Of a DNA stretch of 37,721 nt, positions 1-7,525 are shown one piece after another. A model generated the notes under the pieces. The model was not told the origin of the DNA. It searched no databases and saw nothing but the letters and a program-made list of their open reading frames with translations. Each line of letters opens with the position of its first letter. Position 1 is the first letter of the stretch. The stretch spans positions 1 through 37,721 of the forward strand of contig CAJTOU010000031.1 of assembly GCA_910577835.1 (NCBI GenBank). The letters are read 5' to 3'. The DNA comes from an uncultured Lachnospiraceae bacterium (GTDB taxonomy: Bacteria; Bacillota_A; Clostridia; Lachnospirales; Lachnospiraceae). Position numbers and translations under genes: made by a program.

Positions 1-72
1 AATATAAACATTTTATTATGCAAGGTTCACAAATTCTAATCGGTGAGTTTCGCAAATGCCTATTATAAAAAT

Positions 73-1581
73 TTAAAATCTCTTAATTTTTTTCGCGGTT
101 GTTTTGTCAAATTCTGTTTCTCTTACAATCAGACTGTGGATTCTCTTGTAAACCGGCACGTCCTTATTATACTCATCAATCATTTCCTGTAACTTTGCCT
201 GAATATCCTTTACATGCTTCTTCTTTGCATACTCATAATCAGGGAAAATCTCCGCTTCTATCAGAGTATCCTTCTCCCTGACCAAAATTTCTTTTATCAG
301 TTCAAAACGGCTGAACTGATTTTCAATTTCCTCCGGAGAAACATTCTCTCCATTTGCAAGAATTATCAGATTCTTTTTACGACCGGTAATATAGACAAAA
401 TTATCCTCATCCACATAACCCAAATCTCCTGTTTTGAGCCATCCATCTTCCAGAGTTTCGGCTGTTTCCTCCGGCATTTTATAATATCCCAGCATAACAC
501 TGCTGCCACGCACCCAGATTTCTTCATCGACAATCTTTGCCTCACAGTTTGGCATAAGCTTTCCAACAGAACCCTTTTTGCTTTCCCATGCAAGATTTGT
601 ACTGATAACCGGAGAACATTCTGTCATTCCATACCCCTGCAAAATTGTAATGCCATACTCCTCAAATCTGTCTATATATTCGGGGTCAAGATAGGCACCA
701 CCACTGCAAATAGTCTTGAGATTTCCTCCAAAAGCAGCTTTTGCAACCATTTTTTTTGGCATAATTCCTCCAGCAGCCTTTAATTTCGCATAAATAGACT
801 CAATTACCAGCGGCACCAGCAGCACCATATCCGGCTTAAAAAGCTTGAGGTTTTTTTGAACATGCATAATTGAATCATTGATGCAGCTAGTCACTCCAAT
901 ATAAATTCCTTTGATAATATCCATAGTCAGGCAATACACATGATTAATCGGAAGTAATGTCATGGTAACGGTACCCGCTGGAATCTTCATATCAAGACAG
1001 ACCGCATTATCTGTCAGATTCCTGTGAGACAGCATAACTCCCTTACTTTTTCCTGTGGTACCGGAAGTAAATAATATCGTACATAACTGCTCCGGCTGTA
1101 TCTCTGTTTCATATTCACCCTGATACTGATGAATAAGAGAGGACCATGACAAAATCCCGTCTTTTTCCTCTTCTGCCTGCAAAGATATAATATGCTGAAT
1201 CTGCGGACACGCCTGTTTTGCCATAGCAGCCACATCTGCACGGATTTCATCAAAAATAAGCATCTCCACATCTGCACGGTTTAACAGCTCACAAATATCA
1301 GCCGCTGCAAGCTGTGCATCGATAGGTACTGCCACACTTGCACTGTTTACAATACCAAAAAAGCTTGCAATCCAGCGATATGTAGTAGTTCCAAGCACTG
1401 CTGTATGTTTTCCCTTCATTCCAAGTGCTTCTACCATACGACTGACCGACATGGAATCTCTGTCAAGGTCACAAAAGTTTTTTTCCTCAACGTCCTTTTT
1501 TACTTTATAACGATATGCAGCCTGATTTCCATAGGAATCCTTTGCATGTCTTATTACATCTCTTAATGTTTCCACTGCCAT
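73..1581 (-). CDS. AMP-forming acyl-CoA/acyl-ACP synthetase (ANL superfamily)
   Basis: A 502-residue adenylate-forming ligase that activates a carboxylic acid with ATP and passes it to a thiol, either CoA or the adjacent ACP. Visible motifs are the P-loop FTSGTTGKSKG (residues 171-181), YGMTE (317-321), TGD (384-386), the hinge GRKKNLI (400-406) and a C-terminal TTAKKIKR that supplies the catalytic lysine. The length is that of a single adenylation domain without a fused carrier. A GGAGG lies 7 nt before the ATG. It is the last gene of the acyl-thioester cluster and is separated from the ACP gene by a strong hairpin, so it may be expressed at a different level. The family is certain. The substrate (fatty, aryl or amino acid) is not readable from the sequence; a lipid substrate is favoured by the SCP2 and ACP neighbours. 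Confidence 0.9.
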   Translation of the reverse strand: MAVETLRDVIRHAKDSYGNQAAYRYKVKKDVEEKNFCDLDRDSMSVSRMVEALGMKGKHTAVLGTTTYRWIASFFGIVNSASVAVPIDAQLAAADICELLNRADVEMLIFDEIRADVAAMAKQACPQIQHIISLQAEEEKDGILSWSSLIHQYQGEYETEIQPEQLCTILFTSGTTGKSKGVMLSHRNLTDNAVCLDMKIPAGTVTMTLLPINHVYCLTMDIIKGIYIGVTSCINDSIMHVQKNLKLFKPDMVLLVPLVIESIYAKLKAAGGIMPKKMVAKAAFGGNLKTICSGGAYLDPEYIDRFEEYGITILQGYGMTECSPVISTNLAWESKKGSVGKLMPNCEAKIVDEEIWVRGSSVMLGYYKMPEETAETLEDGWLKTGDLGYVDEDNFVYITGRKKNLIILANGENVSPEEIENQFSRFELIKEILVREKDTLIEAEIFPDYEYAKKKHVKDIQAKLQEMIDEYNKDVPVYKRIHSLIVRETEFDKTTAKKIKRF

Positions 1582-1657
1582 TTTATTTCCTCCATTTTTC
1601 TCTTAATAAACAATCACCTTCAAAAAATATTACAGAAGACAATATAAAATTATAAAA

Positions 1658-1700
1658 CTCCGTTTATCAAACCTCCAGAAAGGCAGTTTGATAAACGGAG
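1658..1700 (-). terminator. Intergenic intrinsic terminator or attenuator between ACP and ligase genes
   Basis: A perfect 15-bp inverted repeat (1658-1672 with 1686-1700, 13-nt loop) lies just downstream of the ACP stop codon. On the minus strand it is followed by a T-rich run (TTTTATAATTTTAT). It either ends the SCP2-hydrolase-condensation-ACP transcript or lets partial read-through into the ligase gene. Confidence 0.75.
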
Positions 1701-1707
1701 ACTTTTA

Positions 1708-1935
1708 TTATTCCTGTAAGGACTGAATATATTTTATAGCATCTTCCACGGTCTTGATATTAATTACTTCTCTTTCCTCTACTTCAATATCAAACTGTTC
1801 TTCAATCTGTCCAACCATGCTCATAAAGTCATAGGAGTTAAAACCAAGGTCCTCAATAAATCTTGCCTCCTCTGTAACCTGCTCAGGCTTTACATCTACA
1901 TATTCACAGATAATCTCTCTTAATTCCTCTAACAT
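1708..1935 (-). CDS. Free-standing acyl carrier protein
   Basis: A 75-residue carrier protein that would be converted to the holo form by 4'-phosphopantetheine. The expected Ser is residue 34 in DLGFNSYDF; the usual DSL triplet reads NSY here. The protein is acidic and helical, with FIEDLG before and QIEEQFDIE after the Ser, as in ACP helix II. The reading frame stays open 20 codons further upstream, but the ATG at 1935 has an AGGAGGG 5 nt before it and avoids overlap with the condensation gene. It lies 13 nt after that gene, so the two are probably co-translated. The phosphopantetheinyl transferase at 5081-5686 is a natural partner. The length and the isolated position suggest a dedicated carrier, not the fatty-acid-synthase AcpP. 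Confidence 0.9.
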   Translation of the reverse strand: MLEELREIICEYVDVKPEQVTEEARFIEDLGFNSYDFMSMVGQIEEQFDIEVEEREVINIKTVEDAIKYIQSLQE

Positions 1936-1948
1936 TGTTTCCCTCCTG

Positions 1949-3352
1949 TTATGCCCATTTAATAATTTCGTCGACAGTGCGGTCTGCATCCTCAATTCCC
2001 CGGAATATAATTCTGCAAAGATAATAATAAATTTCCTCCAGCTTCTCCGATGTTACCACTCCAGTCTGATGCTCAAAGCAGAAATCCAGCCCGCCATCCG
2101 GTCTGTGGCTTACTGTCAGATACAGTGTATGCGCCGCTGCACCATTGGAATATCTCTTTACATCATATTGAATATCGCCCAGTTTGTCAAGCCCCGGTCC
2201 GTCATATTTCATAGCCAGCGGCTGATAAGTCAGAGATAATGACTCGTAGGTCTGTCCGTTTTCCAGATGATAATAATCCTTTCGGAATGCGTAAAATTCA
2301 GAAGGACTATAATTTGCATGACGGAAATATTGATTCTGCAAATCTCTGATTTTATAAACACCTTCTAAAAAAGTATCTTTCTTTGAAACAATTGTACGGA
2401 ATGGAAAACAGTGAATTCTGGTTCCTCCACAACGTTTTTCGGATAAGGTGGCACGTCTTGCAATTGTAGTCGTAACAGAAACATCATCTTCATTATTTTC
2501 TTTCTGCAAATAAGTTCTAAGACCCATAAGCAAAAGACAGGTCATGGAAACATGATTTTCTTCACAGAATTTCAAAAGCTTTTGTGTTGCTCCCTCCTCT
2601 AAATGGAAGTTTTTAAGATTTGCTTCCACATTATCAGAGGTATTGGTAGCAGCCCGAAGCTTTGGATTCTTTTTCTGCTTTCTTTCCTGCTTCAGCTTGT
2701 CCGGCCCATAAATATCAGTAAAAACTGGTTCTGAGGAAGAAATCATTTTTTCAAAAAATTCTCTGTCCTTCTTTGAAGATGTGCTTCCTGCTTCATATGC
2801 CAAATCCTTTTCCAACTGTTTCAGATAAGAGCTCATTTCCTTTGGATATGGAATATCCTCATATACCCGACTGCAATAAAGCTCTATTACATCTTTAAAA
2901 AACACCACCAGAGACTGCGCATCCATAATCAGATGATTTACTTTAATATATAATCCCTGAAAACCATTTGGCATTTTTATCATTACGATTTTATGCAATG
3001 GAGTATCATATGGCTCAAACGGAGTGCTTGTCCACTCTGTCATTTTATCATGAGCATGTTCCGGCTTCCAGCCTGTAAAATCAAAATGGTCTATCTCCTG
3101 TGTTTCCTCTTTTACTACATACTGATAAACATTTCCCTCTTTATCCTCTGTAAATCTGATACGCATGGATTCACAGCGGGCAACCGCCTCTTTGATACAC
3201 TGCTTTAAAAGGTCCCAGTCAAGGTCTACCTGTATCGTTAATCCGGAACCGATATTTAATACCTGCTTTTTTGGACAGTACTTCATACAATAGTAATGCA
3301 GCTTTTGTGCTGAGGTTAATGGATATACCTTATTTCCTTTTCTTGTTTTCAT
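1949..3352 (-). CDS. Stand-alone condensation-domain (NRPS-type) acyltransferase
   Basis: A 467-residue protein of the chloramphenicol-acetyltransferase-like fold, related to NRPS condensation domains and WES-type acyltransferases. The HHxxxDG signature appears as NHLIMDA (139-145): the second His and the Asp are kept, the first His is Asn and the last Gly is Ala. The N-terminal VYPLTSAQKLHYY resembles the first core motif of condensation domains. Such enzymes join a carrier-bound acyl group to an amine or hydroxyl acceptor. The start has AAGGAGG just upstream and overlaps the hydrolase stop by 4 nt (ATGA), indicating translational coupling. No adenylation or thioesterase domain is fused, so the donor is probably acyl-ACP from the next gene. 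The acceptor is unknown. Confidence 0.85.
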   Translation of the reverse strand: MKTRKGNKVYPLTSAQKLHYYCMKYCPKKQVLNIGSGLTIQVDLDWDLLKQCIKEAVARCESMRIRFTEDKEGNVYQYVVKEETQEIDHFDFTGWKPEHAHDKMTEWTSTPFEPYDTPLHKIVMIKMPNGFQGLYIKVNHLIMDAQSLVVFFKDVIELYCSRVYEDIPYPKEMSSYLKQLEKDLAYEAGSTSSKKDREFFEKMISSSEPVFTDIYGPDKLKQERKQKKNPKLRAATNTSDNVEANLKNFHLEEGATQKLLKFCEENHVSMTCLLLMGLRTYLQKENNEDDVSVTTTIARRATLSEKRCGGTRIHCFPFRTIVSKKDTFLEGVYKIRDLQNQYFRHANYSPSEFYAFRKDYYHLENGQTYESLSLTYQPLAMKYDGPGLDKLGDIQYDVKRYSNGAAAHTLYLTVSHRPDGGLDFCFEHQTGVVTSEKLEEIYYYLCRIIFRGIEDADRTVDEIIKWA

Positions 3353-4302
3353 AAAACTCCTCCTTCTAAAACCGGAAAAATAAACGAACGAATTGCTTCT
3401 TCGTATTTTTCAGGGCTTTTATAACAGGCCTCTACATGACCTGCTCCTTCTATGATTAACAGTTTTTTGTCGGAAGCACATGCCTCATAAAGCTCATATA
3501 CCATATCGCATGGAACAAATGTATCAGAATCTCCATGAATAAATAAAATCGGAATTTCCGCCTTTTTTACTTCATTTCTTGCGTTACATTCATCCAGCTC
3601 ATATCCGGCTCTTTTTTTCACCATCTGATTTGCAATCTGCATAATCGGAAACGGCGGCAAATGATACATATTTTTTAACACAGCACTGAATACATCCCAT
3701 GCAGAAGTGAACGCACAGTCTGATATCGCAGCCTTTACCTGCTTTGGCAGCTTTAATCCTGTTGTCATAAGAACCGTGGCAGCTCCCATAGAATCACCAT
3801 GAAGCAAAATCTGACCGTCTTCTCCAAGACGCTCTATGGCATAATCAATCCAGAGCTTTGCATCTTGCCTGTCCAAACAGCCAAATCCGATATAAGTCCC
3901 CTCACTTTTTCCATGTGCCCGCTCATCTACAATCAACAGACAAAAACCATGCTCCAGATAAAATTTTGCCAGTGTAGAATAATCATTCATGCCCTCACTT
4001 GTATAACCATGAAAACAGATAACTACCTTTTTTGACAAACCATTTGCAAAAAAGGTTCCATGCAGCCTCAATCCATCTTCCGAAGTAATCCATACATCTT
4101 CCTGCTGCTGTTCTGCCAGCCATTCCTTACATTCATGAATTTTCGGAATATACAAATCCCAGTTCGTTCCCGCCATTTTCTGAGTCCGCTCTCTCTTCGC
4201 ATTCGAACGAATCATGGTACGCCGGAAAAAATAAGAGGCAATCGCATATTCACCTACTCCGCCCAGAACGGCTGCTCCTGCTATCCACTTTGCAATTCGC
4301 AT
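3349..4302 (-). CDS. Alpha/beta hydrolase, membrane-anchored
   Basis: A 317-residue serine hydrolase. An N-terminal hydrophobic segment (about residues 5-25) suggests a membrane anchor or uncleaved signal. The fold motifs are an oxyanion HGY at 99-101, the nucleophile elbow GDSMG with Ser171, an acid in GDSDTFVP (Asp260) and His289 in GAGHVE. This is the BAAT/BEM46-like hydrolase pattern. In this cluster it may release or edit an acyl thioester or ester, or cleave the final product. It is followed by the condensation gene with a 4-nt overlap and preceded by the SCP2 gene at 16 nt. The catalytic triad looks complete. The substrate is inferred from context only. Confidence 0.88.
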   Translation of the reverse strand: MRIAKWIAGAAVLGGVGEYAIASYFFRRTMIRSNAKRERTQKMAGTNWDLYIPKIHECKEWLAEQQQEDVWITSEDGLRLHGTFFANGLSKKVVICFHGYTSEGMNDYSTLAKFYLEHGFCLLIVDERAHGKSEGTYIGFGCLDRQDAKLWIDYAIERLGEDGQILLHGDSMGAATVLMTTGLKLPKQVKAAISDCAFTSAWDVFSAVLKNMYHLPPFPIMQIANQMVKKRAGYELDECNARNEVKKAEIPILFIHGDSDTFVPCDMVYELYEACASDKKLLIIEGAGHVEACYKSPEKYEEAIRSFIFPVLEGGVL

Positions 4303-4318
4303 ATGTACTCCTTTCCGG

Positions 4319-4639
4319 TTATTTTACAAAGTCTTTTAACTTCAATGCCTTTTCAATACTTCCATCCACTTTTAACTTTCCAAGAGTAAACGCAGCCACC
4401 GGGTCTGATTTTCCTGAAATAATTTTTGACAATGTCTTGTAAGTACAGGTAAACAAAACATCCCTGTCATAATACTCATAAGGCTCCACATACAGTTTTC
4501 CATCTTTTACTTCTGCATAAAATGCTCCTTCTCCCTCACCTGTAATGTTAAACTGAAATGCAAGATGCTCATCTATGCCACTTACATCAGCATCCTTGAA
4601 CTTTTCCTTTACCTCTTCAAAAATCTCTTCGTATGTCAT
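4319..4639 (-). CDS. SCP2 sterol/lipid-carrier domain protein
   Basis: A 106-residue protein that is a single SCP2-like domain, ending in the typical FTLGKLKVDGSIEKALKLKDFVK region (given here only as a landmark near residues 84-106). SCP2 domains hold hydrophobic ligands such as fatty acyl chains. The open frame extends 19 codons upstream, but the ATG at 4639 begins the conserved domain (MTYEEIFEEVKEKF). The ribosome binding site is weak (AGAAAG). It is the first gene of the core operon and sits behind an unusually long structured leader. Here it probably shields or presents the acyl intermediate or product. Confidence 0.85.
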   Translation of the reverse strand: MTYEEIFEEVKEKFKDADVSGIDEHLAFQFNITGEGEGAFYAEVKDGKLYVEPYEYYDRDVLFTCTYKTLSKIISGKSDPVAAFTLGKLKVDGSIEKALKLKDFVK

Positions 4640-4930
4640 GATACTTTCTGCTACTAAAAACATATACAAAACATATATGCCGGATGATTTCCACATTCAC
4701 CTGTCTGTATGGTTTTTGTGGATTTCATCTAATTAGCTTTTCCTTTCCTAAATTTTTCTGGTAATCAGCCTTTGGCTGGTTACATTATTAGGCAGTCAGC
4801 ACAAGCGCTGGCTGCATGATTTGCCCTTGATTTTTGGGACTTCCACAGCACAGGATATACCTTGGGTATATACCCACATTTAAATGGTTTTTATCATATC
4901 CTCCTTTGATAAATTATAATAAACTTATTG
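4640..4930 (-). promoter_or_regulatory. Hairpin-rich 5' leader of the acyl-thioester operon
   Basis: About 290 nt without a recognised gene. Reading the minus strand there is a TATAAT-like -10 (4915-4920) with no good -35, an AAAGGAGG, a perfect 12-bp palindrome GGGTATATACCC (4864-4875), a hairpin over 4792-4814 and a second hairpin of 10 bp with a 3-nt loop (4761-4780). A 27-codon ORF with three Cys starts near 4878 and ends inside the hairpin at 4800; its AGGAGG is about 20 nt away, too far for good initiation. These features are compatible with a regulatory RNA, a leader peptide or a dispersed repeat. Function is unknown. The rest of the gap, 4931-5080, is AT-rich with nothing recognised. 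Confidence 0.4.
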
Positions 4931-5080
4931 AAAAAAATCAGTCGATTACCTTACTTTTTCGGATTTGTTTATTGTTTAATAGACTTAATTTTCTATTATG
5001 TCTATTATATTAACACTATCCTTTTGATTATGCAAGCACAAATAAAAAATTTATAAACAAGACATATAAAAAACACATGT

Positions 5081-5686
5081 TTATTTTTTCCATTCGTTTT
5101 CTTCACAAACAGATAGAACATATTTTCCTCTCAACATAAACTGGTGATACTTCCAGCCTTCTATGCTGCTGCCAATAATCATTCCCTTTTCACCCTCTTT
5201 TAGAGAAAATGAAATTTCTTTCATAGAAAAAGCCAGCCCCTTCCCAATCGCCTTTACATAACTCTCCTTCAATGTCCAAATACGTGTAAACCGCAAATCA
5301 ATATCATTCAGCCCCACATTCTCTGTTTCATCCTTTTCCAATTCCACTTTCTTCAACATATCTTCCTTTCCCCATATATACTCTTTCTCTTCTTTTGAGC
5401 AAATCCGCCGTATCAAACTTTCTTTTGCCTCCCTGACATATTCCACATCCACTCCGATTTCCCTTTCACTAACAGCACAGACAACCATTCCCTTTGTATG
5501 ACTGATATTAAAATAAATATCTGAAGCCCCCAAAAGATACGGCTTCCCTCCCTCTGTCTTCTCTACCTTATAATCCTCCCCATATTCTTCCTTCAATCCA
5601 TATGCCAACAGTTTTCTTCCAAGCATATGTTCCGTCTTCCTATCTTCCATCTTTCCTGTTGGTTCATATTCCATAAAATACAACAT
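5081..5686 (-). CDS. 4'-phosphopantetheinyl transferase, Sfp/HetI type
   Basis: A 201-residue enzyme that moves 4'-phosphopantetheine from CoA to the serine of a carrier protein. The family signatures are visible: FNISHTKG (59-66), the Mg-binding IGVDVEYV (77-84) and WTLKESYVKAIGKGL (137-151). Two AAAAGG-like stretches precede the ATG. Its position next to an ACP and a condensation gene suggests it serves that cluster, as Sfp-type transferases usually accompany secondary-metabolite carriers while AcpS serves fatty acid synthesis. It is separated from the core operon by the long leader and so may be a separate transcript. Confidence 0.93.
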   Translation of the reverse strand: MLYFMEYEPTGKMEDRKTEHMLGRKLLAYGLKEEYGEDYKVEKTEGGKPYLLGASDIYFNISHTKGMVVCAVSEREIGVDVEYVREAKESLIRRICSKEEKEYIWGKEDMLKKVELEKDETENVGLNDIDLRFTRIWTLKESYVKAIGKGLAFSMKEISFSLKEGEKGMIIGSSIEGWKYHQFMLRGKYVLSVCEENEWKK

Positions 5687-5810
5687 AACCTTTTCCTTTT
5701 CTAAATAAAAATATCAAAAACCTTTTCTTTCAATATCATTACAAAATACAGTTTTCTTCTGATACGTTACTAAACCACATTACTGCTTATATAAATCCTT
5801 TTATACCTAA

Positions 5811-5898
5811 AAGCCGCATTCAGTCCAAACTATTCAAAATATGGTATCAGCCAATCCACCTTTACCATATCCTGAAACACTCTTCCTAAATGCGGCTT
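5811..5898. repeat. Nested inverted-repeat element between two operons
   Basis: An outer 10-bp perfect inverted repeat (AAGCCGCATT at 5811-5820 with AATGCGGCTT at 5889-5898) encloses an inner 8-bp one (ATATGGTA at 5839-5846 with TACCATAT at 5863-5870). On the minus strand the centre also reads as a short coding-like stretch ending MVKVDWLIPYFE and a stop. The element lies after the decarboxylase stop and before the phosphopantetheinyl transferase. It could be a terminator with a long loop, a gene-end relic or a copy of a dispersed repeat. Confidence 0.5.
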
Positions 5899-5958
5899 CT
5901 CTTACTTATTTTTATTTAACCAATCAACATTCATTACCCAACAAACGTTAATTACACT

Positions 5959-7380
5959 CTACACCGGATATGCCTTATTCTCCACATCCGCTTCATTCAT
6001 ATCCACTTTATCTCTCTGCGCCTTACGATATTTAAAAAACTCCACAGCTACCTGCGGGAACAGCGCATAAGTCAATATATCCTCATCCTGCTCCTTCCAT
6101 TCTGCCATCTCAGCCTCAATCTTAGGAAGCTCCGGCTCAATCAAATCAGCAGGTCTGCATGTAATAGGCTCCTTATCCCCGATTACCTTCTTCTGCACCT
6201 CCGGATTAAACGGCTTCACTGTCTGCCCATACTCTCCGCTCAACACCGCCTTTGTCTCCTTCGTCGCTATCTTATACCTCTCACCGCCGATTACATTCAT
6301 AACCGCCTGTGTGCCGACAATCTGTGAAGATGGTGTTACAAGCGGTGGCTCTCCAAGGTCCTTACGAACTCTAGGAATTTCCTCAAGCACTTCCTGATAT
6401 TTATCTTCCGCATGCATTTCCGAAAGCTGTGACACCATATTTGACAGCATACCACCCGGCACCTGATACAAAAGTGTCTTAATATTTACACCCAGCACCT
6501 TTGGATTTAAAAGCCCTGTCTTTAATGCCTCTTCCTTCATTGGTCTGAAGTAATCCGCGATTTCAGCCAAAAGCTTCTGGTCAAGCCCTGTATCATATGG
6601 AGTACCCTTAAAGGTTTCCACCATAACCTCAGTTGCCGGCTGACTCGTACCAAGTGCAAACGGTGACATTGCAGTATCAATCACATCCACGCCTGCCTCT
6701 ACTGCCTTTAAATAAGTCATTGAAGCCACACCTGATGTATAATGTGTATGAAGCTGAATCGGAATATTTACTGTGTCCTTCAATGCTCCAATTAACTCTG
6801 TTGCCTTATATGGAAGCAAAAGTCCTGCCATATCCTTAAAGCAGATAGAATCCGCCCCCATATCCTCAATCCTCTTGGCAATATCTTTCCAGTATTCAAG
6901 CGTATATGCATCCCCCAACGTATAGGACAACGCAATCTGCGCATGCGCATTCGGGTTTTCATGCTTTACTACCTTTACTGCCTTTACCACACATTCCAGA
7001 TTTCTTAAATCATTTAAACAGTCAAAAATACGAATAATATCCATACCATTTGCAACTGACTTCTGAACAAAATACTCTACCACATCATCTGCATAATGAC
7101 GATATCCAAGTATATTCTGTCCTCTGAAAAGCATTTGTAATTTTGTATTTTTAAAACCATCACGAAGCTTTCTCAGTCTTTCCCAAGGGTCTTCTTTTAA
7201 GAATCGAAGAGAAGCATCAAAAGTTGCGCCGCCCCAACATTCTACTGAGTGATAGCCTACCTTATCCATTTTTTCCACAATCGGAAGCATCTGTTCTGTG
7301 GTCATTCTGGTAGCAATCAACGATTGATGGGCATCACGCAGAACGGTTTCTGTTATTTTCACTGGTTTTTTTTCAGCCAT
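5959..7380 (-). CDS. oadA: Pyruvate/oxaloacetate carboxyltransferase subunit (OadA / PycB / transcarboxylase 5S type)
   Basis: A 473-residue carboxyltransferase with a TIM-barrel HMGL-like domain followed by the conserved OadA C-terminal domain. It moves CO2 between biotin and pyruvate/oxaloacetate. Visible features are the metal-site start LRDAHQS (Asp16), the metal-binding HTH at 211-213 and the carbamylated Lys region CFKDMAG (Lys182). The biotin domain found at the C-terminus of some OadA proteins is absent, matching the separate carrier at 8751-9122. The ATG is preceded by AAGG at 8 nt. It is the last gene of the operon and is separated from the beta subunit gene by a large inverted repeat. 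The family is certain. The physiological direction (decarboxylation or carboxyl transfer) is inferred from its partners. Confidence 0.93.
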   Translation of the reverse strand: MAEKKPVKITETVLRDAHQSLIATRMTTEQMLPIVEKMDKVGYHSVECWGGATFDASLRFLKEDPWERLRKLRDGFKNTKLQMLFRGQNILGYRHYADDVVEYFVQKSVANGMDIIRIFDCLNDLRNLECVVKAVKVVKHENPNAHAQIALSYTLGDAYTLEYWKDIAKRIEDMGADSICFKDMAGLLLPYKATELIGALKDTVNIPIQLHTHYTSGVASMTYLKAVEAGVDVIDTAMSPFALGTSQPATEVMVETFKGTPYDTGLDQKLLAEIADYFRPMKEEALKTGLLNPKVLGVNIKTLLYQVPGGMLSNMVSQLSEMHAEDKYQEVLEEIPRVRKDLGEPPLVTPSSQIVGTQAVMNVIGGERYKIATKETKAVLSGEYGQTVKPFNPEVQKKVIGDKEPITCRPADLIEPELPKIEAEMAEWKEQDEDILTYALFPQVAVEFFKYRKAQRDKVDMNEADVENKAYPV

Positions 7381-7416
7381 TTCTATTACCTTGTTCCTTT
7401 CACAAATTTATTAACA

Positions 7417-7503
7417 GGTAATTGTGAAACTCTGAAAAGTTCATACCTATTGACTTTTCCTAATATATCATAAACAAATTCATGAATAAGTTTCACAATT
7501 ACC
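7417..7503. repeat. 15-bp inverted repeat with nested hairpins between pump genes
   Basis: A perfect 15-bp inverted repeat (GGTAATTGTGAAACT at 7417-7431, complement at 7489-7503) encloses a smaller GAAAAGT/ACTTTTC hairpin and an ATTCATGAAT palindrome. It fills the gap between the beta subunit gene and oadA. It could form a cloverleaf-like RNA that processes or attenuates the message and so adjusts subunit ratio. Confidence 0.6.
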
Positions 7504-7525
7504 CAATCTATTATGCAATTAATCC

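Noticed and set aside
1..72. Possible terminator after the acyl ligase
   Set aside because: Only imperfect pairing and no T-tract in the right place; nothing can be called.
99..783. Plus-strand open frames opposite the acyl ligase
   Set aside because: No domain or ribosome site; they mirror a well-conserved gene on the other strand.
1936..1995. Longer ACP start at 1995
   Set aside because: The 20 extra residues overlap the condensation gene, do not look like ACP sequence, and the AGGAGGG site fits the ATG at 1935.
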